Shown here one piece after another: positions 8,508-16,994 of a stretch of DNA of 25,469 nucleotides. The stretch is taken from positions 14,399-39,867 of the forward strand of contig DDSR01000321.1 of the NCBI GenBank assembly GCA_002343455.1, given 5' to 3'. The notes beneath the pieces are model-generated. The model saw nothing but the letters and a program-made list of their open reading frames with translations. It had not been told where the DNA came from and did not search any database. How positions within the stretch are numbered: the stretch's first letter is position 1; each line of letters starts with the position of its first letter. This stretch comes from Deltaproteobacteria bacterium UBA2385 (GTDB taxonomy: Bacteria; Myxococcota_A; UBA796; UBA2385). The translations under genes and the position numbers were made by a program.

Positions 8508-8532
8508 GCGTCCTCGCTGGGCGGGTGAGGCG

Positions 8533-9726
8533 GTGAGCTGGGCCGACCCGGCGCTCTCGGCGCTCCTGGGCGGCGCCTACCTCGGGCTGCTCAGCCTGCT
8601 GTGGCTGGCCCTGGCCATCGGGGTGATGGACTGGGGTCGGCGCTGGCTGCTCGAACGGCCGGGTTCGGAGCCGGTCCTGGCCGCCCGCTCGGTCAGCGTC
8701 TGCATTCCTGCCCGGGACGAGGCCGAGAACATCGCCGCGGCCGTGCGTGCCGCCCGGGCGCTGGACTGGCCCGCGCTGGAGATCGTCGTCGTCGACGATC
8801 GCTCTCGGGACGACACCGGCCGCCTCGCGCTGGAGGCCGCCGAGGGAGATCCCCGGGTCCGGGTGATCGCCGGCACCGAGCCCCCTCGGGGCTGGGCGGG
8901 CAAGCCATGGGCCTGCACCCGGGCCGCGGGCGAGTCCACCGGTGAGCTCCTCCTCTTCGTCGACGCCGATGTGCGGCTGGACCCGGGCGCCCTGCGGGCC
9001 CTGGAGGGCGCGATGAGGCAGCGCGGGCTGGGCCTGCTGAGCATCTTCGGGACCTGGGAGCTGCACAGCTTCTGGGAGCGGCTGATCATCCCCGCGGTGG
9101 GCTGGACCATCCGGGGCTCGATCGACCTGGATCGGGTCAACGACTCGAGCCAGGAGGACGCCTTCGCCAACGGGCAGGTCCTGCTCGTCGAGCGAGGCGC
9201 CTACGATGCCATCGGCGGCCACGAGGCGGTCGCCGACCGGGTGCTGGACGACGTCGGGCTGGCGCGCGCCTTCAAGCAGGCCGGCCACCCGATCGGCTTG
9301 ATGGTGGCCCCCTGGGCCTTCCGGGTGCGCCTCTACCGAGGGCTGGGAGAGATCCTCGCCGGCTACGGGAAGAACCTCTACGAGGGGATGGGGCGGCGTC
9401 CGGCCATCGCCCTCGGCTCGATCCTCTTCCTCATCGTCGCCTCGCTGCTGCCCTACCTCGCGCTGATCACGGTGGTCCTGGGTGAGCTGCTGGCAGGGTG
9501 GTCGGTGTTCTCGGGCTGGTGGCTGGGATGGCTCATAGCGGTCTGCCTGCTGCAGACGGCCTTCCGGTGGCGGCTGGAGCGGCGGGACGGCCGTCCGGGC
9601 TCGATCGCCCTGCTTCAGCCCCTGGCCAACCTGATGCTGGTGTTGATCCTGGCTCGCTCGGTCCTGGGGATCCGGTCGCTGTGGAAGGGGCGGCGCTTCG
9701 TCGACGGGCGCGCCACCCTGTCCTGA
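8533..9726 (+). CDS. Membrane-anchored family 2 glycosyltransferase (HpnB/CrtQ-like)
   Basis: A 397-residue GT-A enzyme expected to transfer a sugar from an NDP-sugar to a lipid or glycan at the inner membrane. An N-terminal membrane helix (about 8-32) precedes the GT2 core: CIPARDEAENI at 57-67, VVVDDRSRDDT with Asp88/89, and the metal-binding LFVDADVRLD with Asp144/Asp146. A VLDDVGLARAFKQAG segment probably supplies the catalytic acid. Two or three C-terminal helices follow from about residue 295. The arrangement resembles hopanoid- or carotenoid-associated GT2 proteins; the acceptor is not deducible. The GTG at 8533 overlaps the stop of a 10-codon upstream reading frame. No other start has a better ribosome site. 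Confidence 0.85.
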   Translation: MSWADPALSALLGGAYLGLLSLLWLALAIGVMDWGRRWLLERPGSEPVLAARSVSVCIPARDEAENIAAAVRAARALDWPALEIVVVDDRSRDDTGRLALEAAEGDPRVRVIAGTEPPRGWAGKPWACTRAAGESTGELLLFVDADVRLDPGALRALEGAMRQRGLGLLSIFGTWELHSFWERLIIPAVGWTIRGSIDLDRVNDSSQEDAFANGQVLLVERGAYDAIGGHEAVADRVLDDVGLARAFKQAGHPIGLMVAPWAFRVRLYRGLGEILAGYGKNLYEGMGRRPAIALGSILFLIVASLLPYLALITVVLGELLAGWSVFSGWWLGWLIAVCLLQTAFRWRLERRDGRPGSIALLQPLANLMLVLILARSVLGIRSLWKGRRFVDGRATLS

Positions 9727-9748
9727 GACCTGAGACCTGAGACCTGAG
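9724..9748. repeat. 7-bp tandem repeat (TGAGACC) x3.5
   Basis: TGAGACC is repeated at 9724-9730, 9731-9737 and 9738-9744, followed by TGAG. The first copy contains the stop codon of the glycosyltransferase gene. It is likely a slippage-type repeat. Confidence 0.85.
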
Positions 9749-9766
9749 CGAGGGCCCCGAAAGCAG

Positions 9767-9799
9767 TTCCGCCGAGCCCCGTGAAGAGGCTCGGCGGAA
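9767..9799. terminator. Strong hairpin between glycosyltransferase operon and tRNA-Gly
   Basis: TTCCGCCGAGCC (9767-9778) and GGCTCGGCGGAA (9788-9799) form a perfect 12-bp stem with a 9-nt loop. It lies 40 nt after the plus-strand operon and 10 nt beyond the tRNA 3' end on the minus strand, so it could serve both. On the minus strand it is followed by CTGCTTTC, a weak T-rich tail; on the plus strand there is no T-run. Confidence 0.65.
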
Positions 9800-9808
9800 G
9801 AGATTCGG

Positions 9809-9884
9809 TGGAGCGGGAGACGGGACTCGAACCCGCGACATCAAGCATGGCAAGCTTGTGCTCTACCAACTGAGCTACTCCCGC
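9809..9884 (-). tRNA. tRNA-Gly (anticodon GCC)
   Basis: Read on the minus strand, this 76-nt gene gives a complete cloverleaf. The acceptor arms GCGGGAG and CTCCCGC pair perfectly. The D arm GCTC..GAGC, the anticodon arm CAAGC-TTGCCAT-GCTTG with anticodon GCC, and the T arm GCGGG-TTCGAGT-CCCGT are all present. T is the discriminator base and CCA is encoded in the DNA. Anticodon GCC reads the Gly codons GGC and GGT. It is flanked by its own promoter upstream and a hairpin downstream, so it appears to be a single-gene unit. Confidence 0.97.
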
Positions 9885-9899
9885 CCAGCAAGCCCCGCC

Positions 9900-9929
9900 G
9901 GTATAACCATGGCCCTTCGGATCGCGCAA
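9900..9929 (-). promoter_or_regulatory. Candidate promoter of tRNA-Gly
   Basis: On the minus strand TTGCGC (9929-9924) and TATACC (9905-9900) are spaced by 18 nt. The -10 element lies 15 nt upstream of the mature tRNA 5' end at 9884, a normal distance for a short tRNA leader. Confidence 0.6.
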
Positions 9930-10001
9930 GGGCTTTGAAGTGTCCCAGGGGGTGGATTCTGCGTTGAACCAACCGGGCGTTGACTGCCCTCCATTGGGTG
10001 C

Positions 10002-10031
10002 TTGACCCCTGACGAACGCGGCTGCTATGGT
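10002..10031 (+). promoter_or_regulatory. sigma70-like promoter of the MopE-repeat lipoprotein gene
   Basis: TTGACC at 10002-10007 and TATGGT at 10026-10031 are spaced by 18 nt, with an extended TG one base before the -10. Transcription would start near 10038, leaving about 24 nt of leader with GGTGG ahead of the ATG at 10062. An 8-bp inverted pair, GTTGAACC (9963-9970) and GGTTCAAC (10029-10036), brackets the promoter; the right copy overlaps the -10. Confidence 0.6.
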
Positions 10032-10061
10032 TCAACTTCCCTCGAACCAGCGCGGTGGTCC

Positions 10062-11864
10062 ATGTCCCTCCATCGGATTCTCTTCGGGCTCTCCATCGGC
10101 GCCAGCCTCTTCTCGCTCTCGGCCTGCAACGGCTCCGACAAGGACGGGAACGACGGCACCGCCGACGGCGGTGGCAGCGACGGCGGTGGCGGCACCACGG
10201 GCGATCTGGACGGCGACGGCTGGACCGTCGACGCCGGCGACTGCGACGACGGCAACCCGTCGGTCTACCCGGGACGGGCCGAGGACTGCGACGGCCTGGA
10301 CAACAACTGCAATGGCCTGATGGACGAGGGCTTCGCCGACACCGACGGCAACGGCACCGCGGACTGCGTGGACACCGAGATCTGCGACGGCCTGGACAAC
10401 GATGGCGACGGCGAGGTGGACGAGGGCTACCCCGACACGGACGGCGATGGCGTCGCCGACTGCCTGGCGGAAGAGGTCTGCGACGGCATCGACAACAACG
10501 GCGACGGGCAGGTGGACGAGGGCTTCGACGCCGACGGCGACGGCTACACGACCTGCGGCTCGGCGACCGACGCTCCGGACTGCAACGACTCCGACGCCAG
10601 CATCTACCCCGGAGCCTCCGAGGTCGGCGACGACCTGGTCGACAACGACTGCGACGGGCTGGTCGACGAGACCGCCTGGCGGGCGGGCGACTTGCTCATC
10701 ACCGAGATCATGAACAACCCCTACGGCGCCTCGGACCCCCTGGGCGAGTGGTTCGAGATCTACAACAACACGACCCGCTCGCTGATCCTCAACGGGGTGG
10801 TCATCACCTCCTCCGACGACGGCGACTGGCACCAGATCCACTCGGACGACGTCATCACCATCGGCGCCGGCGAGCACTACGTGCTGGGCATCAACTCGGA
10901 CTTCCTGACCAACGGCGGCGTGCCGGTCAGCTACGAGTACAGCGACGTCACCCTGCAGAACGAGACCGACGACCTGATCCTGATGGCCGGCGACACCATC
11001 ATCGACGAGGTCAGCTGGGATGACGGCGCCTCCATGCCCGATCCTCAGGGCGCCTCGATGCTGCTCGACCCCGACTTCTACAGCAGCTCCCTCAACGATC
11101 GCGGCACCTCCTGGTGTACCGCCTCGTTGGTCTGGGACGAGGTCGCCGAGTCCGATGGCGGCTCGCCCGGTGACATGAACGAGTACTGTTGGCCCATTGC
11201 CATCGCCGACTACGACTCCGACTCGACGCTGTACACCTGCGACACCATCCAGCTCCGCGGCAGCGCCTCCTACGACCAGGAGGACGAGGACATCACGCAC
11301 GAGTGGACCCTGGCGACCGCGCCGGCCGACTCGCGCAAGACGACCGACGACATCATCACGCCGACGACGATCGACCCGACCTTCACCCCCGACCGTGAAG
11401 GCCTGCACAGCTTCGAGCTGGTCGTCTACAACGGCACCGAGTACTCCGAGCCGTCGGTCCTGGACCTCGAGATCGTGAACCGGCCCTACAACAACGATCC
11501 GACGGCGGACGCGGGCCCGGACGAGGACAAGTCGGGCTTCATCACCTGCACCCCGGTCAGCTACGGCGTCTCCTACGACTGCGCGGCCTGCGAAGACGCC
11601 GAGTTCACCGTGGACGCCGCGGACTCCTTCGACATCGACGGCGACGCGCTCGTCTACTACAACTGGGAGCAGACGGGCGGCACCGCCACGGCGGTCATCG
11701 ACAACCCCGACGCCTCCAGCACGACGGTCACCCTGGCCGGGTCGACGCCGATCTACGGCGGGACCGAGGGCAGCTGGGCCGAGCTGACCCTGACGGTCGA
11801 GGACTGCATGGGCGGCACCGGGACCGACACCATCATCCTCACCTACGAGTGCGTGGGTCGCTAA
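10062..11864 (+). CDS. Surface lipoprotein with MopE-like repeats, lamin-tail-like and PKD-like domains
   Basis: A 600-residue protein. The signal ends in the lipobox LSAC with lipidated Cys22, followed by a Gly/Asp/Ser linker to about residue 47. Four Asp/Asn/Cys-rich units follow (to about residue 204), each with a core such as CDGLDNNCNGLMDEGF or CDGIDNNGDGQVDEGF plus DGDGWT-type loops, as in MopE 'putative metal-binding motif' proteins. Residues about 207-376 (GDLLITEIMNNPYG, EWFEIYNN) match a lamin-tail domain. The rest looks like two PKD/Ig-like beta domains with SFDIDGD-type strands. The family suggests calcium or copper binding and a surface-exposed structural role, inferred. It is transcribed alone, and its TAA overlaps the stop of the opposing gene by 4 nt. 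Confidence 0.88.
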   Translation: MSLHRILFGLSIGASLFSLSACNGSDKDGNDGTADGGGSDGGGGTTGDLDGDGWTVDAGDCDDGNPSVYPGRAEDCDGLDNNCNGLMDEGFADTDGNGTADCVDTEICDGLDNDGDGEVDEGYPDTDGDGVADCLAEEVCDGIDNNGDGQVDEGFDADGDGYTTCGSATDAPDCNDSDASIYPGASEVGDDLVDNDCDGLVDETAWRAGDLLITEIMNNPYGASDPLGEWFEIYNNTTRSLILNGVVITSSDDGDWHQIHSDDVITIGAGEHYVLGINSDFLTNGGVPVSYEYSDVTLQNETDDLILMAGDTIIDEVSWDDGASMPDPQGASMLLDPDFYSSSLNDRGTSWCTASLVWDEVAESDGGSPGDMNEYCWPIAIADYDSDSTLYTCDTIQLRGSASYDQEDEDITHEWTLATAPADSRKTTDDIITPTTIDPTFTPDREGLHSFELVVYNGTEYSEPSVLDLEIVNRPYNNDPTADAGPDEDKSGFITCTPVSYGVSYDCAACEDAEFTVDAADSFDIDGDALVYYNWEQTGGTATAVIDNPDASSTTVTLAGSTPIYGGTEGSWAELTLTVEDCMGGTGTDTIILTYECVGR

Positions 11865-13240
11865 GGCGTCGGGGCGGGGGGCGGCGCTTCGGCCCGGCCC
11901 TTGATCCGCTCGACCAGGGCGCGGTCCTCTGAGCTCAGCCCCAGGGCCAGCGCCCGATCGCAGCGCCGGACCAGCAGGTCTCGCAGCGCCCGCAGGCCGT
12001 GCTCGGCCTCGGTGGCGTCCGGCGCGCCGGCCGCGCGGGTGATCGCCAGCCAGGTGCTGGGTCCGGGAGCGCCCTGGCGCAGCAGGCTGAGGGGGAGGGC
12101 GTCGACCCCTTCGCCGAGCAGCAGCTCCACCGTGTCCAGCAGGCGGGCATGAAAGGTCGGCCGCTCCAGGTTCAGCTCCAGGCCGACGATGGCCTGTCGG
12201 GTCAGGATCACCTGCCAGAGGCTGGCCTGGGTGGCCGCGTCCGGTCCCCAGGACGACACCCGGGCGAGCGCCACCGAGCGGTCGAGGCCCCCGCAGGGCA
12301 GGTCGGGGCACTGACCGCGGATGCGTTCGGCGGCCGAGGCGACCAGGGCGAGGCCGCTGGACTCGTCGCTGCCGGCGTCGGCGATCAGGGCGACGCGGGC
12401 TTGCGCCAGGAGCAGCCGGATGGCCCGGTCTCGCTCGTGGGCCTGGTCCGCGTCGGGGGGAGGCAGGAGGGCGCTGGCCTGGACGAGGCGCTCGCGGGCC
12501 AGCTCCTGCTCGCGATCGCTCTCGGCGGCGACGAGGTGCAGGGCCAGCGTGGTGGCCTGCTCTAGAGCTGCGCGGCCCCGAGCTCCGGCCTCCTCATCCC
12601 TGCGGGTCTCGGCCCGGGCGATCAAGATGGAGCCGGCCGGGCTGGAGATGAGGCGGTCGTGGACCCCGGGCCGCATGGCCTGGGCGGCGGCGGCCACCGG
12701 CAGGGCAGGGCCGTCCAGCCAGCCCAGCAGCACCCGGCGCTCGGCGAAGTGCAGCAGGTCGGCCGCCGTCGCCTCCTGGCCCCCGCGGCTGGCCCAGGCC
12801 AGCGGCGCCCGGACATCGCTGGGACCGGTCCGATCCAGATCGCTGAGCGGGAGCATCAGGGCCGCGACCGCCGCGGCGTCGGCGGGCCGGATCCCGCCGC
12901 CGACCAGGGCCTCCAGGTCCGCCAGCAGGGCGCCGCGCGCGAGGGGCACGGCGACGCTGGCGGGGAAGCTGCGCTCCAGGGCGCGCCAGTCGGTCGGTTG
13001 AGGCTGGGGCAGGGCGGCGATCTCGGCGAAGGCCCTCACGGCGTCGAACTCGGCGGCCTCGGGCCAGGTCAGTCCGGCGGGCGGCCGCCGCAGCAACGGA
13101 TCGCTGCCCACCAGGCGCTCCCAGCTGGCGGGTCCCGCGTCGGTCTCGGCCGATTCGAGGGCGGGTGGGTCGGGGCGCAAGGCCGAAGGCAGCCGCCCGG
13201 CGCAGGAGAGCAGGGCCAGCAGGGCCAGGGCCGGGCTCAT
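11861..13240 (-). CDS. Alpha-helical lipoprotein of unknown function
   Basis: A 459-residue protein with a short lipoprotein signal, MSPALALLALLSCAGR, Cys at 13. The remainder is rich in Ala, Leu and Arg and appears largely helical, for example RAALEQATTLALHLVAAESD. Its regular helical feel could reflect TPR-like repeats, but no repeat could be aligned with confidence. It also carries a CPDLPCGG pair of Cys and an Ala/Pro tail. I do not recognise a family. The ATG at 13240 overlaps the pyrD stop as ATGA, so it should be translated together with pyrD. At its 3' end it overlaps the convergent MopE-type gene by 4 nt, with no room for a separate terminator. Confidence 0.78.
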   Translation of the reverse strand: MSPALALLALLSCAGRLPSALRPDPPALESAETDAGPASWERLVGSDPLLRRPPAGLTWPEAAEFDAVRAFAEIAALPQPQPTDWRALERSFPASVAVPLARGALLADLEALVGGGIRPADAAAVAALMLPLSDLDRTGPSDVRAPLAWASRGGQEATAADLLHFAERRVLLGWLDGPALPVAAAAQAMRPGVHDRLISSPAGSILIARAETRRDEEAGARGRAALEQATTLALHLVAAESDREQELARERLVQASALLPPPDADQAHERDRAIRLLLAQARVALIADAGSDESSGLALVASAAERIRGQCPDLPCGGLDRSVALARVSSWGPDAATQASLWQVILTRQAIVGLELNLERPTFHARLLDTVELLLGEGVDALPLSLLRQGAPGPSTWLAITRAAGAPDATEAEHGLRALRDLLVRRCDRALALGLSSEDRALVERIKGRAEAPPPAPTP

Positions 13241-14274
13241 CGGCCCCGCTCGACCAGGGCGCGGTTCAGGCGGTGGACCAGGCCGGGACCCTCGTAGATC
13301 AGCGCCGAGTACAGCTGGACGGCGCTACAGCCGAGGTCGAGCAGCTCCAGGACCTGATCGGCCTGGTGGATGCCGCCCACGCCGATCACGGGGACCTTGC
13401 CCTGGGCGGCCTGCACCACGGTCCCGATCCGCTGCCTCGCCAGGGGCCAGAGCGGCCGGCCCGAGAGCCCGCCGGCCTCTTCCAGCCTGCCCGTGCTGCC
13501 CGGGCGTGAGATCGTCGTGTTGGTGGCGATGATCCCGTCCACGCCCCCCTCGATGGCGGCGAGGACGATCGCGGCGAGCTCGTCGGGCTCCAGATCGGGG
13601 GCGAGCTTGACGAAGAGCGGCGTGCCCTGCGCGGCCGGAACCACCCGATCGAGCAGCCGGCGCAGCGGCTCGACCGCCTGCAGCGTCCGCAGGCCCGGGG
13701 TGTTCGGCGAGCTGAGGTTGACGGTGAAGTAGTCGGGCAGGCCGCGCAGGTGCTGGAGGCTGGCGAGGTGGTCCTCGGCCACGCTGTCGTCGTCCAGCGG
13801 CGTGACCTTGCTCTTGCCGATGTTGCAGCCCAGCGGGCTCGCGGGCCAGCGCCCGGCCTCGCGCAGCGCCCGCAGCCGGGAGGCCAGGGCCGCGCTGCCG
13901 TCGTTGTTGAAGCCCATCCGGTTGATGATGGCGTGCTCGGCCGGCAGGCGGAACATCCGCGGCTTGGGGTTGCCCGGCTGGGGGTGGGCCGTGACGGTGC
14001 CCAGCTCGACGAAGCCGAAGCCGAGCGCGGGCCAGAAGTCGGCGGCGCGGCCGTTCTTGTCCAGCCCGGCGGCGAGGCCGATCGGCCCGGTGAGGCGCAG
14101 CCTTCCCAAGGGTCGGGCCAGGGACGGGGGAGGGGGGCCGGCCAGGGCCCCGGCGAGACCACGCGCCAGCGCGCCGCCCAGCTCCAGGCTGCTCAGCGCG
14201 CCGTCGTGGGCCTTCTCGGCCGGCAGGGCGAAGGCGAGGGGGCGAAGCAGTCGCCAGGCCAGGTCCAGGAGCAT
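13237..14274 (-). CDS. pyrD: Dihydroorotate dehydrogenase, class 2 (quinone)
   Basis: Oxidises dihydroorotate to orotate in pyrimidine synthesis, passing electrons to membrane quinone. The 345-residue protein carries the extra N-terminal helical segment (MLLDLAWRLLRPLAFALP) that distinguishes the membrane-associated class 2 enzyme. Visible motifs are GLAAGLDKNG (FMN barrel), NRMGFNNDG, VNLSSPNTPGLR with the catalytic Ser equivalent at 189, VKLAPD, ATNTTISRP and IGVGGI near the FMN phosphate, and QLYSALIYEGP at the C-terminus. The ATG at 14274 starts at the conserved membrane helix; longer frames upstream run into the divergent gene. A TTATCC box lies only 6 nt upstream, so the transcript may have almost no leader. 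The stop is coupled to the downstream lipoprotein gene. Confidence 0.96.
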   Translation of the reverse strand: MLLDLAWRLLRPLAFALPAEKAHDGALSSLELGGALARGLAGALAGPPPPSLARPLGRLRLTGPIGLAAGLDKNGRAADFWPALGFGFVELGTVTAHPQPGNPKPRMFRLPAEHAIINRMGFNNDGSAALASRLRALREAGRWPASPLGCNIGKSKVTPLDDDSVAEDHLASLQHLRGLPDYFTVNLSSPNTPGLRTLQAVEPLRRLLDRVVPAAQGTPLFVKLAPDLEPDELAAIVLAAIEGGVDGIIATNTTISRPGSTGRLEEAGGLSGRPLWPLARQRIGTVVQAAQGKVPVIGVGGIHQADQVLELLDLGCSAVQLYSALIYEGPGLVHRLNRALVERGR

Positions 14275-14368
14275 GGGCTGGGATAACCCGCCGGCTCGAA
14301 GCCCTGAGCGGTGGCCCCGCTGCGCGGCCCCGCCGGGCGCGTCCGGCGTGCTACCTTGCCGGCCCGAG

Positions 14369-15587
<1,219 letters not shown>

Positions 15588-15601
<14 letters not shown>

Positions 15602-16994
15602 CGGCCTCTCCCGGCGCGAGGCGCTGCTGGCGCTGGCGGCGGGCTCGCTCCTGCCCTCGGCGGGCTCGCTGCTCTCGGCGGGCTCGCTGCTCTCGCCTTC
15701 GGCGGCGTGGGCCTTCCCCTCGCGGGACGGGCTGGGCGGCTGGCTCGGCCCCGCCTCCTCCTTCACCCTCTCCAACGCCACCCTCCAGCTGCACGACGGC
15801 ACCGTGCTCGGCCCGGCGGGCGTCCGGGTCGAGGGCGGCCTCGTCGTCGAGCTGGGCGAGGCCGTCCGAGGCGGCACCAACCTGGGCGGGGCCTGGCTCT
15901 GCCCCGGGCTGGTCGACGCCGGCACCAGCCTGGGCCTGGTCGAGGTCCTGCAAGAGGCCAGCACCCGCGACGACGACGAGTCGGGCGCGCCGGTCAACCC
16001 GGACGCCCGGGTCGTCGATGCCTACAACCCGCGCTCCGAGCTGCTCGCCGTGGCCCGCTCCGGCGGGGTCCTGCACTCGCTGGTCACCCCCGCCTTCAGC
16101 CGCCTGGTCCCCGGGCAGGCCGCCATGATGCGGCTGTCGGGCCTGACCGTGGCCGAGGCGACCGTCCAGGCCCCGGTCGGCCTCTGCGTCTGCCTGGGGC
16201 GGGCCGGCATGGGGGGCGAGGGAGGTCCGAAGACGCGGATGGGCGTCGCGGCGCGCCTGCGCGAGCTGCTCGACGCCGCCGAGGGGCCCGAGGAGGAGGA
16301 GGGCGAGGAGCAGGGCGCCCGAAAGCGAAAGAAGAAGAAGAAAGAGGCGGAGGAGCGGCGCGGCGGCGAGCGCGACGGCGAGCCCGAGGGGGGCAGCGAC
16401 GAGGAGAAGACCGCCGCCGAGCGCACCTGGCGGGAGGTCCGGGCCGGGCGCCTGCCCCTGCTGGTGCACGCCCACCGGGCCGACGATCTGCTGACGGCGG
16501 TGCGCCTGGCCGAGGACTACTCCCTGAAGATCGTGCTGGTCGGGGCCGCCGAGGCCTGGATGGTCGCCCCCGAGCTGGCCCGGGCCGGGGTGGGCGTCCT
16601 GCTGGGGCCGATCGACGTCCAGCCCGACAGCTTCGAGCACCCCCACGCCCGCTACGACAATGCCGTCGCGCTGCACGCGGCCGGGGTGCCCTTCGCCCTG
16701 CGGACCGACTCGGCCCACAACAGCCGCCTGCTCCCGACCCTGGCGGGGCTCGCGGTCGCCCACGGCCTGCCGCGCCCGGCCGCCATCGCCGCCATGACCG
16801 CCTCGGCCGGGCGCATCCTGGGGCTGCCGGGCCTGGGCACGCTGGAGGTGGGCGGCTCGGCCTCCTTCTTCCAGGTGCAAGGGGATCCCATCCAGCCGCG
16901 CTACGCTGTGCAGGCCGCCTGGATCGACGGCCGCCCGGTCAGCGTCGAGACCCGCCACAGCCGGCTCTTCGAGCAGTACCGCGTGCTGCGATGA
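15588..16994 (+). CDS. Amidohydrolase-like paralog lacking most metal ligands (copy 2)
   Basis: A 468-residue paralog of the upstream gene. Residues 8-42 form a Tat-like signal (SRREALLALAAGSLL) with internal AGSLLS repeats and a likely cleavage after AWA. Where copy 1 has DVHSH, this one has VDAGTSLG, so both His are replaced (Gly112, Ser114). Copy 1 His265 is replaced by Gly319 in GAAEAW. His294 and Asp374 remain. A highly charged Glu/Lys/Arg insertion lies at about 233-275. The frame is intact, so this is not an obvious pseudogene. It may be a non-catalytic partner or an enzyme with a different mechanism. GGAGG precedes the ATG, which lies inside copy 1; its own stop overlaps the epimerase ATG. 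Confidence 0.83.
15659..15694. repeat. 18-bp perfect tandem duplication inside a signal-peptide coding region
   Basis: The 18-bp unit starting GGCGGGCTCGCTGC occurs at 15659-15676 and 15677-15694. A diverged third copy starts at 15638. The copies are in frame and encode AGSLLS repeats in the hydrophobic core of the Tat-like signal of copy 2. Confidence 0.85.

Noticed and set aside
10212..10680. Repetitive GAC/GGC-rich DNA as a possible CRISPR or satellite array
   Set aside because: It is in frame and encodes diverged MopE-like protein repeats; units differ in length and sequence and have no constant spacers.
10032..12311. 759-codon open frame on the minus strand
   Set aside because: It is antisense to the MopE-type lipoprotein; its Val/Asp/Gly-rich repeats mirror the sense Asp repeats.
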